Assembly: GCA_934659475.1 (NCBI GenBank)
Contig: CAKUHX010000083.1
Coordinates: forward strand, 1-7,176
DNA: 7,176 nt
From: an uncultured Oscillospiraceae bacterium
GTDB taxonomy: Bacteria; Bacillota; Clostridia; Oscillospirales; Oscillospiraceae
Reading direction: 5' to 3'
Of this stretch, positions 1-4,700 are shown piece after piece. Both the position numbers and the translations under genes were made by a program. The stretch's first letter is position 1, and each line of letters starts with the position of its first letter. The notes below the pieces were generated by a model. The model was not told the DNA's origin, did not search any database, and worked only from the letters and a program-made list of their open reading frames with translations.

Positions 1-26
1 TGTTGGTTAATCAGCTTTCACAATGA

Positions 27-54
27 AAACCGTCACCGGCCAGGGTGGCGGTTT
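27..54. terminator. Hairpin resembling an intrinsic terminator
   Basis: AAACCGTCACC (27-37) pairs with GGTGGCGGTTT (44-54) around a 6-nt loop. The 11-bp stem has one U-G wobble if read as plus-strand RNA and one A-C mismatch if read as minus-strand RNA. Read minus, it is followed by TTTTCATT and could end the tail-collar transcript, whose stop codon is about 165 nt upstream. Read plus, it is followed by TTTCCGCGTTTT and could end a gene lying left of the window. The U-tracts are short on both sides, so direction and function are uncertain. Confidence 0.45.
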
Positions 55-217
55 CCGCGTTTTACAATGATCGTGACCGTAAAGGGCCCGATATGAAATG
101 TAACCCGCATGAGCCTCACCCCCTTTCGGGTGGTGTGGCCGACCGCCTGCCGTTCGTGCAGCGCCTTGCCCTTATTTTACCAGATCCGACGGAAAAGTCA
201 ATGTTTTCCGCCTGTCC

Positions 218-610
218 TTACACCTTCATGATATAACATAGGGCGTAGTAAGGCGGGCGGTTGTCGTGGACCGCATCGGCGTGGGCATAACGCTTGGGGT
301 AGGTGCTGCCGTCGCATAGGCCGATCAGTTCCTCCGAAGCTGTGCCGCCCTTAGCCCCCACGGCGTAGTCGCTGTTCCCGGCACCCACGATAAAACGTCC
401 CCGCAGATCGGGGGTGCTGTTAGAGCCGTTACATAAAACGAACCCCGTGGGAATAGAAGCGGCCGAGCCGCTCCACAGCAGGATACATCCCGATGGGATC
501 GCGCCCTTGATGGCCGCGTCGATCTTCTGGTTGTCGGCGTTGAAGTCGGCGCGTTTGACGTAGTCGTTCTCGCCCCATTGGTTCAGCTGATAGTTCGTGG
601 TTTTGGTCAT
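218..610 (-). CDS. Small phage tail-collar-like (tail fibre) protein, stand-alone
   Basis: A 130-residue protein with two recognisable parts. Residues 5-35 (YQLNQW, then VKRADFNADNQKIDAAI) match the short N-terminal module common on Firmicute phage tail and receptor-binding proteins. Residues 38-78 (IPSGCILLWSGS, then IPTGFVLCNGS and TPDLRGRFIVGAG) and the C-terminus (NRPPYYALCYIMKV, 117-130) are the hallmark of the phage tail-collar domain, which in known phages lies at fibre tips or near the baseplate. The usual HxH element in the middle is not obvious. The ATG at 610 is chosen because AAAGGAGGG lies 8 nt upstream; the frame stays open for 59 more codons, but that part is low-complexity and has no ribosome site. 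No capsid, tail tube, integrase or lysis gene is nearby. It lies downstream of prfB on the same strand but beyond a strong terminator, so it probably has its own, weakly visible, promoter. The family call is fairly firm; whether it is a prophage remnant or a domesticated surface protein is unknown. Confidence 0.85.
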   Translation of the reverse strand: MTKTTNYQLNQWGENDYVKRADFNADNQKIDAAIKGAIPSGCILLWSGSAASIPTGFVLCNGSNSTPDLRGRFIVGAGNSDYAVGAKGGTASEELIGLCDGSTYPKRYAHADAVHDNRPPYYALCYIMKV

Positions 611-615
611 AGAAG

Positions 616-624
616 ATCCCTCCT
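616..624 (-). promoter_or_regulatory. Ribosome binding site fixing the tail-collar start
   Basis: On the minus strand AAAGGAGGG precedes the ATG at 610 by about 6-8 nt. It is a near-complete anti-16S match, and it supports the 130-residue start over any upstream in-frame ATG, none of which has a comparable site. The GGGATC at its 3' side can also pair with a GATCCC about 20 nt upstream in the transcript. Confidence 0.75.
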
Positions 625-795
625 TTGATCTGATGCCCGATGGGGGATCGGACCGCATTCTAAAGCCCGCCCCCTCACCTCTCCCGCGCATCCCGCCGGA
701 ATTGTACAAAGGGATGCACCTTAGGGAGATCATGGGACGAGGACAGTGTTTTCTGTTCCGGCGGGGTGCGGCCCCGTTTGCCCGCATCTGGACGT

Positions 796-834
796 AAAAA
801 CACCCCCCGGCGCACAGCGCAGGGGGGTGTTTTG
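796..834 (-). terminator. Intrinsic terminator of prfB
   Basis: AAAACACCCCCC (797-808) pairs perfectly with GGGGGGTGTTTT (822-833), a 12-bp stem, with an inner GCGC/GCGC extension around ACA. Read on the minus strand it ends in a run of five T and begins 11 nt after the prfB stop codon. The symmetry of A and T tracts could let it also work on plus-strand transcripts. It should insulate prfB from the tail-collar gene. Confidence 0.9.
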
Positions 835-844
835 TCTTGCTCGT

Positions 845-1966
845 TTATTTGGTGGCCCAGTTGCCAGTGGCCTCGCAGGTGAGGTAGGCGTTGATAAAGC
901 CGTCCAGGTCGCCGTCCATAACGGAGTTGATATTGCTGGTCTCATAGGCAGTGCGGTTGTCTTTCACCAGCTGATAGGGCATAAAGACGTAGGAGCGGAT
1001 CTGGCTGCCCCACTCGATCTTCAGCTGAACGCCCTTCAGGTCGGAGATCTTCTCCGCCTTCTCCTGCATCTGCAGCTCCACCAGCTTGGCCCGCAGCATC
1101 TTCATACAGTTGTCCTTGTTCTGGAACTGGCTGCGCTCTTGCTGGCTGGCTACCACCACGCCCGTGGGCTTATGGATCAGGCGGACGGCGGAGGAGGTCT
1201 TATTGACGTGCTGGCCGCCGGCGCCGCTGGCGCGATAGACCTGCATCTCGATGTCCTCGGGGCGGATCTCGATGTCCGCGTCCTCGGGCAGGTCGGGCAT
1301 GACCTCAACGGAGGCGAAGGAGGTCTGCCGCCGGGCGTTGGCATCGAAGGGGGACACGCGCACCAGACGGTGGACGCCGTGCTCGCCCCGAAGGTAGCCG
1401 TAGACATTCTCTCCCTCGATCATGATGGTGGCGGACTTGATGCCGGCCTCGTCTCCGTCCTGGTAGTCCATGATCTGATAGGTGAAGCCGTGGCGCTCGG
1501 CCCAGCGGGTATACATGCGGTAGAGCATCTGGGCCCAATCCTGGGCCTCGGTGCCGCCGGCGCCGGGGTGGATGCTGAGGATGACGTTGGAGGCGTCGTA
1601 CTCCCCGGTGAGCAGGGTGGCCATGCGGGCGTCCTCCATCTCGGTCTGGAGCAGGGCGAAGCCCTCCTCCAGCTCGGGCACCAGGGACTCGTCCTCGAAC
1701 TCGTTGCCCATTTCGCACAGGGCCATCAGGTCGTCCCACTGGCGCTGGCGCTTGGCCTGGCCGTCCACCTTGGTCTGCAGGTTCTTGATCCGCTGCTGGA
1801 TCTTCTGGGCCTTGGCCAGGTCGTCCCAGAAGCCGTCGGAGGCGGACTCCGCCTGCAGCATGTCCAGCTCCCGCTCGGCGCTGTCCAGGTCCAGAGCCTG
1901 GGCCAACTCCTTCAGGGCGGGGGCAAGGTTGTTCAGCTTTACTTTATATTCGTCGAATTGGAGCAT
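845..1966 (-). CDS. prfB: Peptide chain release factor 2 (RF2), no programmed frameshift
   Basis: A 373-residue class I release factor that recognises UGA and UAA stop codons in the ribosomal A site and triggers peptide release. The coiled N-terminal domain (about 1-115) is followed by the core HPGAGGTEAQDW (133-144), the RF2-specific stop-codon-reading tripeptide SPF at 205-207 (RVSPFDAN), and the catalytic GGQ loop at 250-252 (RASGAGGQHVNKT). Residue 246 is Ala, the usual form. Length is normal, with a few extra C-terminal residues. The ATG at 1966 has GAGG 7 nt upstream and matches the family N-terminus. In many bacteria prfB has an in-frame UGA near codon 25 requiring a +1 shift (CTTTGAC); here the matching place reads CTG GAC (residues 26-27, ALDLD) and the frame is uninterrupted, so this regulatory step is absent. 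Expression probably starts from the promoter at 2028-2056 and ends at the hairpin at 796-834. Confidence 0.98.
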   Translation of the reverse strand: MLQFDEYKVKLNNLAPALKELAQALDLDSAERELDMLQAESASDGFWDDLAKAQKIQQRIKNLQTKVDGQAKRQRQWDDLMALCEMGNEFEDESLVPELEEGFALLQTEMEDARMATLLTGEYDASNVILSIHPGAGGTEAQDWAQMLYRMYTRWAERHGFTYQIMDYQDGDEAGIKSATIMIEGENVYGYLRGEHGVHRLVRVSPFDANARRQTSFASVEVMPDLPEDADIEIRPEDIEMQVYRASGAGGQHVNKTSSAVRLIHKPTGVVVASQQERSQFQNKDNCMKMLRAKLVELQMQEKAEKISDLKGVQLKIEWGSQIRSYVFMPYQLVKDNRTAYETSNINSVMDGDLDGFINAYLTCEATGNWATK

Positions 1967-1992
1967 ATCCAGTCCTCGCTTCGTTAAAACTT

Positions 1993-2007
1993 CCCCGCCC
2001 GGCGGGG
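1993..2007 (-). other. GC hairpin in the prfB leader
   Basis: CCCCGC (1993-1998) and GCGGGG (2002-2007) form a 6-bp all-GC stem with a 3-nt loop. It lies between the expected transcription start (about 2021) and the prfB ATG. Three bases after it on the minus strand comes TTTTAA, so it has the look of a short attenuator, although the stem is small and the U-tract only four bases. Confidence 0.4.
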
Positions 2008-2027
2008 GCAGATCGCTTAGCTAAACT

Positions 2028-2056
2028 ATTATATAGGAAGGGCCGGGAATTGTAAA
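2028..2056 (-). promoter_or_regulatory. Sigma-A-type promoter of prfB
   Basis: On the minus strand TTTACA (2056-2051) is separated by exactly 17 nt from a consensus TATAAT (2033-2028). The predicted start is near 2021, giving a leader of about 55 nt before the prfB ATG. Five of six bases match at -35 and six of six at -10. Confidence 0.9.
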
Positions 2057-2067
2057 GGGAATCAAGA

Positions 2068-2097
2068 AAAAACGGTCTCCCGAGGGAGACCGTTTTT
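2068..2097. terminator. Bidirectional intrinsic terminator
   Basis: AAAAACGGTCTCCC (2068-2081) pairs with GGGAGACCGTTTTT (2084-2097): a 14-bp perfect inverted repeat whose GC core is flanked by A/T tracts, so it has a U-run in either direction. Read minus, it ends the 36-residue ORF, whose TAA stop (2098-2096) overlaps the A-tract. It lies just upstream of the prfB promoter. Confidence 0.9.
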
Positions 2098-2206
2098 ACC
2101 GCTCGCTGACCGTCCAGTGCTGATCCCGGAAGATCAGGTCGTCCAGATCGGGGCGTTCCTGGCCCTGACCCTCCTGGGCCGGCGCAGACTGTTTTCTCTC
2201 CTCCAT
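2096..2206 (-). CDS. Hypothetical 36-residue protein
   Basis: A short ORF starting MEERKQSAPAQEGQGQ and ending LIFRDQHWTVSER. I do not recognise a family. It is hydrophilic and rich in Glu, Gln and Asp, with a disordered-looking first half and a C-terminal segment (DLDDLIFRDQHW) that could form a short helix. It has no membrane segment, signal peptide or cysteine. Support for it being real: GGAGG lies 7 nt before the ATG, and the stop codon abuts a strong terminator, which together make a complete small transcription unit. The frame remains open upstream as far as 2482, but that part crosses a 30-bp palindrome, has biased composition and has no ribosome site, so the short form is preferred. 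It precedes prfB on the same strand but is separated from it by a terminator and a promoter. Function unknown. Confidence 0.55.
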   Translation of the reverse strand: MEERKQSAPAQEGQGQERPDLDDLIFRDQHWTVSER

Positions 2207-2237
2207 AGCGATCCCTCCGTCTGTAAGAAATAGGCAA

Positions 2238-2289
2238 GCCCCGGCGGTGCGGTCCGCCGGGACTCCATACCAGTATATGCCGCCGGGGC
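2238..2289 (-). repeat. Competing GC-rich inverted repeats
   Basis: In plus-strand coordinates GCCCCGGCGG (2238-2247) is a perfect 10-bp inverted repeat of CCGCCGGGGC (2280-2289), and also of CCGCCGGG at 2254-2261 over 8 bp. In minus-strand RNA the last element could therefore pair either with the distal or the proximal partner, but not both. The set ends about 30 nt before the 36-residue ORF. GC-rich sequence yields such matches by chance more easily, hence the modest confidence in function. Confidence 0.6.
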
Positions 2290-2386
2290 GGAAAAATGTG
2301 TCGGTTTTCGTACACCCAGTTGGAAAGATCGCCCGATCGCAGGGGGGACGGGCGCAAAAAGGGCGGGAGATGTCCGGAGAACAGCA

Positions 2387-2416
2387 CGTGCCCCTGACCG
2401 GCCGGTCAGGGGCACG
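2387..2416. repeat. Perfect 30-bp palindrome
   Basis: CGTGCCCCTGACCGG (2387-2401) is followed directly by its exact reverse complement CCGGTCAGGGGCACG (2402-2416). As RNA it gives a hairpin of about 13 bp with a GGCC loop on either strand. It is not followed by a T-run in either direction, so it is not a standard terminator. It could be a transcript-stabilising hairpin, a protein-binding site or a remnant of a small repeat element; no second copy is present in this window. Confidence 0.9.
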
Positions 2417-2482
2417 CACCTGTGTGTGTTGTAAAGGAGAGGGAGAAATGGGAGATTCATCATTCATTCTGGGTACGGTCAT

Positions 2483-2510
2483 ATAGTATCGTATAAATAA
2501 GGCAAAACAA
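2483..2510 (-). promoter_or_regulatory. Candidate minus-strand promoter for the 36-residue ORF
   Basis: On the minus strand TTGTTT (2510-2505) and TACTAT (2488-2483) are 16 nt apart in an AT-rich island. Both boxes are imperfect matches to the sigma-A consensus. This is the best minus-strand candidate upstream of the small ORF, but it would imply a leader of about 270 nt. Confidence 0.4.
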
Positions 2511-2566
2511 TGACGGCCCTATGAATTTTCTGTAAACTCCCCCCGAAGGAAAAGAAATATCTGTGA

Positions 2567-2580
2567 ACAAAACGTTTTCA
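2567..2580. promoter_or_regulatory. LacI/CcpA-like operator candidate
   Basis: ACAAAACGTTTTCA contains the perfect palindrome AAAACGTTTT (2569-2578) and matches 12 of 14 positions of the catabolite-response (cre) pattern TGWAARCGYTWNCW, missing the first two. It sits 6 bp upstream of the -35 box of the metal exporter promoter. AT-rich palindromes like this can arise by chance. Confidence 0.3.
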
Positions 2581-2586
2581 CCGCCC

Positions 2587-2615
2587 TTGACGGGAAAAAG
2601 ATCCCGTGGGATAAT
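2587..2615 (+). promoter_or_regulatory. Sigma-A-type promoter of the CDF exporter with operator-like spacer
   Basis: TTGACG (2587-2592) and GATAAT (2610-2615) are separated by exactly 17 nt, with five of six consensus bases in each box. The predicted start is near 2622, leaving a leader of about 86 nt. The spacer contains ACGGGA (2590-2595), six bases, then TCCCGT (2602-2607), a perfect 6-bp-arm inverted repeat overlapping the -35 end, which is a natural place for a repressor or metal sensor to bind. Confidence 0.8.
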
Positions 2616-2635
2616 GGCCTTACGCCGTGGGTCCC

Positions 2636-2672
2636 GTCCTTTTCGCGCCTCCGCTTTTGTGGGGCGCAGGAC
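2636..2672 (+). other. Hairpin in the CDF exporter 5' leader
   Basis: GTCCT (2636-2640) pairs with AGGAC (2668-2672), and after a 4-nt bulge GCGCCTC (2645-2651) pairs with GGGGCGC (2661-2667, one G-U) around a 9-nt loop. The GGGGC arm could alternatively pair with GCCCC at 2678-2682. It does not show the conserved bases I know for the yybP-ykoY manganese or NiCo (czcD) riboswitches, so it is only a structured leader. Confidence 0.45.
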
Positions 2673-2707
2673 CAGGTGCCCCGCGGAAAAAGAGAGGGTG
2701 CTTTATT

Positions 2708-3886
2708 TTGACCAAGCTGCTGATGAAGCTGTTTCTGCCCCAAAACGCCGCCCCGGACGACCCGGAGGTGCGCCGCCGCTGCGGGAGCCTGTCCGGCGGG
2801 GTGGGCATCGGGCTGAACCTGCTGCTGTCCCTGGGCAAGCTGCTGTCCGGCCTGCTCACCGGGTCGGTGGCCATGGTGGCTGACGGCCTGAACAACCTGT
2901 CCGATGCGGCCACCTCGGTGGTCACGCTGGTGGGCTTCCATCTGGCGGGACAGAAGGCCGACCGGGAGCACCCCTTCGGCCACGGGCGCATGGAGTACGT
3001 TACCGGCCTGATCGTGGCCCTGGCGGTGCTGCTGATGGGCTTCGAGGTGGGCCGTTCCGCCGTGGAGCAGATCGTTTCTCCGGCAGAGGTGGCCTTCTCC
3101 TGGACGGCCTGCGGGGTGCTGCTGGCGTCTATCCTGGTGAAGCTGTGGATGTTCCTGTTCAACCGCCGGCTGGGGAAATACATCGACTCCGCCGCCCTGG
3201 AGGCCACAGCGGCCGATTCCCTGTCCGACACCCTGTCCACCGGGGTGGTGCTGCTGTCCGCTCTGGCGGGGCACCTTCTGGACTGGCAGATCGACGGCGC
3301 CGCCGGCCTGCTGGTGGCGGCCTTTATCCTGAAAACCGGCTGGGGTGCGGCGAAAGAGACCCTGGACCCCCTTCTGGGGCGGCCTATGGACCCCGCACTG
3401 GCGGCGGATATCGACCGGCTGGCGGGCCAGTATGACCACATCCTGGGCATCCACGATCTGGTGTATCACGACTACGGCCCCGGCCGGGCCATGATGTCCT
3501 TCCACGCGGAGGTGCCTGCCGACGGGGATATGTTGGAGCTGCACGACATCGTTGACACCATCGAGCGGGATCTGGAGAAAAAGCACCACATCAAAACCGT
3601 AATCCACATGGACCCCATCGTCAACGACGAACGCACCCGGCAGCTGAAGGAGCAGGTGGCCCAGCTGGTGCGGGAGATCGACCCCAGCATCTCCATCCAC
3701 GACTTCCGAACCACCCAGGGGCCCCTGCTGACCAACCTGATCTTCGACATGGTGGTGCCCTATCACTTCCGCCTGTCCGACCAGGAGACGGCGGCGGAGA
3801 TCGACCGTCTGGTAAAGGAGCGGCTGGGGGAGAATTACTATACCGTGGCCACGGTGGAGCGGTCCTATGTGTGGTCGGGGGACTGA
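2708..3886 (+). CDS. Cation diffusion facilitator transporter, probable Mn2+ exporter
   Basis: A 392-residue inner-membrane proton antiporter of the CDF family, which expels divalent metal from the cytoplasm. The transmembrane domain spans about 28-215 with six predicted segments, and contains the family signature HPFGHGRMEY (88-97). The cytoplasmic domain (about 235-302) shows the usual HDLVYHDYGPG and ends in IHMDP; a further C-terminal segment to 392 makes it longer than the roughly 300-residue FieF type. Aligning by eye with FieF, the metal-site residues of TM2 and TM5 (D45/D49 and H153/D157) become N62/D66 and D170/D174. The Asn-Asp/Asp-Asp set is the one reported for the manganese exporter MntE, whereas zinc exporters keep His in TM5. 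Start: TTG at 2708, about 9 nt after GAGAGGG; the first ATG (2723) lacks a ribosome site, and an in-frame ATG at 2627 is only about 5 nt past the predicted transcription start. The family is certain; the metal is inferred. Confidence 0.93.
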   Translation: MTKLLMKLFLPQNAAPDDPEVRRRCGSLSGGVGIGLNLLLSLGKLLSGLLTGSVAMVADGLNNLSDAATSVVTLVGFHLAGQKADREHPFGHGRMEYVTGLIVALAVLLMGFEVGRSAVEQIVSPAEVAFSWTACGVLLASILVKLWMFLFNRRLGKYIDSAALEATAADSLSDTLSTGVVLLSALAGHLLDWQIDGAAGLLVAAFILKTGWGAAKETLDPLLGRPMDPALAADIDRLAGQYDHILGIHDLVYHDYGPGRAMMSFHAEVPADGDMLELHDIVDTIERDLEKKHHIKTVIHMDPIVNDERTRQLKEQVAQLVREIDPSISIHDFRTTQGPLLTNLIFDMVVPYHFRLSDQETAAEIDRLVKERLGENYYTVATVERSYVWSGD

Positions 3887-3888
3887 TA

Positions 3889-3943
3889 TTTACAGATTAT
3901 TCACCCAAGAGGGGTGGGATCGTTTATAATAAGAGGTAACGAT
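3889..3943 (+). promoter_or_regulatory. Promoter region of the two-component operon
   Basis: A consensus TATAAT (3925-3930) lies 39 nt before the response regulator ATG, but the -35 position for a 17-nt spacer (CACCCA, 3902-3907) is poor, suggesting help from an activator. Just there, TTTACA (3889-3894) and TTCACC (3900-3905) form an 11-bp-phased direct repeat, the spacing used by OmpR/PhoB-family regulators. ATCGTT (3919-3924) and AACGAT (3938-3943) also form an inverted repeat flanking the -10 box. No terminator separates this region from the exporter, so readthrough is possible. Confidence 0.6.
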
Positions 3944-3968
3944 ACCAAAGGAGAGCAGGTGTTTTCTT

Positions 3969-4661
3969 ATGGCAAAAAAGGTACTGATCGTAGAGGATGA
4001 CAGCAACATCGCCGAACTGCTGCACCTCTATCTGGAAAAGGAGGGGTTCGAGACCCAGGTGGCCCGGGACGGGGGCAAGGGGGTGGAGCTGTTCCGCTCC
4101 TTCCAGCCCGATCTGGTGCTGCTGGACATCATGCTGCCGGTAATGGACGGCTGGTCCGTGCTGCGGAAGATCCGGGAGGGCAGCAAGATCCCTGTTATCA
4201 TGCTCACCGCCAAGGGTGAGCTGGAGGACCGGGTGACGGGCCTGGAGAGCGGCGCCGATGACTATATCGTCAAGCCCTTTGAGATGAAGGAGGTCCTGGC
4301 CCGCATCCACGCGGTGCTGCGCCGCTCCGGCTCCGAGGAGGAGCCCGGCGCTAAAAAGCTGACCTACGACAAGCTGGTCATCAATCTGGACTCTTACGAG
4401 CTGCTGATCGATGGCCGCCGGGTGGACACCCCCCCAAAGGAGCTGGAGCTGCTGTATCATCTGGCCGCTTCCCCCAACCGGGTGTTCACCCGCAACCAGC
4501 TGCTGGACGAGGTGTGGGGCTTTGACTACTTCGGCGACAGCCGCACCGTGGACGTACACATCAAGCGCCTGCGGGAAAAGCTGGAGGGGGTCAGCGACCA
4601 GTGGCGGCTGAAGACCGTGTGGGGCGTGGGCTACAAGTTTGAAGTGGGCACCCCGGCCTGA
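3969..4661 (+). CDS. OmpR/PhoB-family response regulator
   Basis: A 230-residue DNA-binding response regulator. The receiver domain (about 4-117) has the acidic pocket E9/D10, the phosphoacceptor D53 (LLDIMLPVMDG), T80 (IMLTAKGE) and K102 (VKPF). The winged-helix output domain (about 128-226) has the conserved PPKELELL, the recognition helix SRTVDVHIKRLREKLE (191-206) and the wing GVGYKFE (219-225). All residues needed for phosphorylation and DNA binding are present. The ATG at 3969 is the family-typical start (MAKKVLIVED); AGGTG lies 7 nt upstream, while the better AAAGGAG at 3947 is rather distant. The sensor kinase starts 36 nt downstream, so the two are almost certainly a cognate pair. 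Its targets are unknown; the adjacent protease gene and its own promoter are likely candidates. Confidence 0.96.
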   Translation: MAKKVLIVEDDSNIAELLHLYLEKEGFETQVARDGGKGVELFRSFQPDLVLLDIMLPVMDGWSVLRKIREGSKIPVIMLTAKGELEDRVTGLESGADDYIVKPFEMKEVLARIHAVLRRSGSEEEPGAKKLTYDKLVINLDSYELLIDGRRVDTPPKELELLYHLAASPNRVFTRNQLLDEVWGFDYFGDSRTVDVHIKRLREKLEGVSDQWRLKTVWGVGYKFEVGTPA

Positions 4662-4683
4662 GCCCCATGAATCCATCTGCAAT

Positions 4684-4700
4684 GAGGTGACGGCACCTTG
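4684..4700 (+). promoter_or_regulatory. Ribosome binding site and TTG start of the sensor kinase
   Basis: GAGGTG (4684-4689) is followed after 8 nt by TTG (4698-4700). The perfect spacing, and the charged MKSIYKRQ stretch it gives ahead of the first membrane helix, support TTG as the true start. Confidence 0.8.

Larger units (their letters stand above)
2207..2482 (-). other. Structured untranslated leader candidate before the 36-residue ORF
   Basis: This stretch of about 275 nt has no convincing gene. Read on the minus strand it would be the leader of the 36-residue ORF if transcription starts at the candidate promoter 2483-2510. It holds the 30-bp palindrome (2387-2416), a small GATCG/CGATC repeat (2328-2339), and three GC-rich elements near the start codon that can pair in two mutually exclusive ways. 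It does not match a riboswitch or housekeeping RNA that I know. Confidence 0.35.

Noticed and set aside
190..210. CGGAAAA/TTTTCCG inverted repeat just after the tail-collar stop as its terminator
   Set aside because: The stem has its A/T pairs next to the loop and no U-run follows it, so it lacks terminator architecture.
45..236. Plus-strand 63-codon frame at the left edge
   Set aside because: It has no ribosome site, no recognisable motif, and begins inside the terminator-like hairpin; it overlaps the tail-collar stop codon.
657..706. TACAAT (706-701) and TAGAAT (662-657) on the minus strand as promoters for the tail-collar gene
   Set aside because: Each is a fair -10 box, but neither has a -35 box at 16-18 nt; kept only as a possibility.
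611..787. N-terminal extension of the tail-collar protein by 59 codons
   Set aside because: The added part is Arg/Gly/Pro-rich, has no family match by eye, and no start with a ribosome site, while the internal ATG at 610 has an excellent one.
746..1987. Long plus-strand open frame opposite prfB (413 codons)
   Set aside because: It mirrors the GC-rich codon pattern of prfB, is low-complexity Leu/Gly/Val/His-rich, has no ribosome site, and prfB is unmistakable on the other strand.
2272..2277. TATACT on the minus strand as a -10 box close to the 36-residue ORF
   Set aside because: The -35 position (CACATT) is a poor match and it lies within the competing hairpin region.
2627..2707. Upstream ATG start for the CDF transporter (27 extra codons)
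   Set aside because: It would begin about 5 nt after the predicted transcription start with no ribosome site, and would translate the leader hairpin.
2490..2707. Known metal riboswitch (yybP-ykoY or NiCo) ahead of the exporter
   Set aside because: I could not find their conserved junction sequences; only generic hairpins are present.
2519..3766. Long minus-strand open frame opposite the CDF transporter (415 codons)
   Set aside because: Composition is Gln/His/Gly-rich with no recognisable domain; it is the antisense shadow of the transporter.
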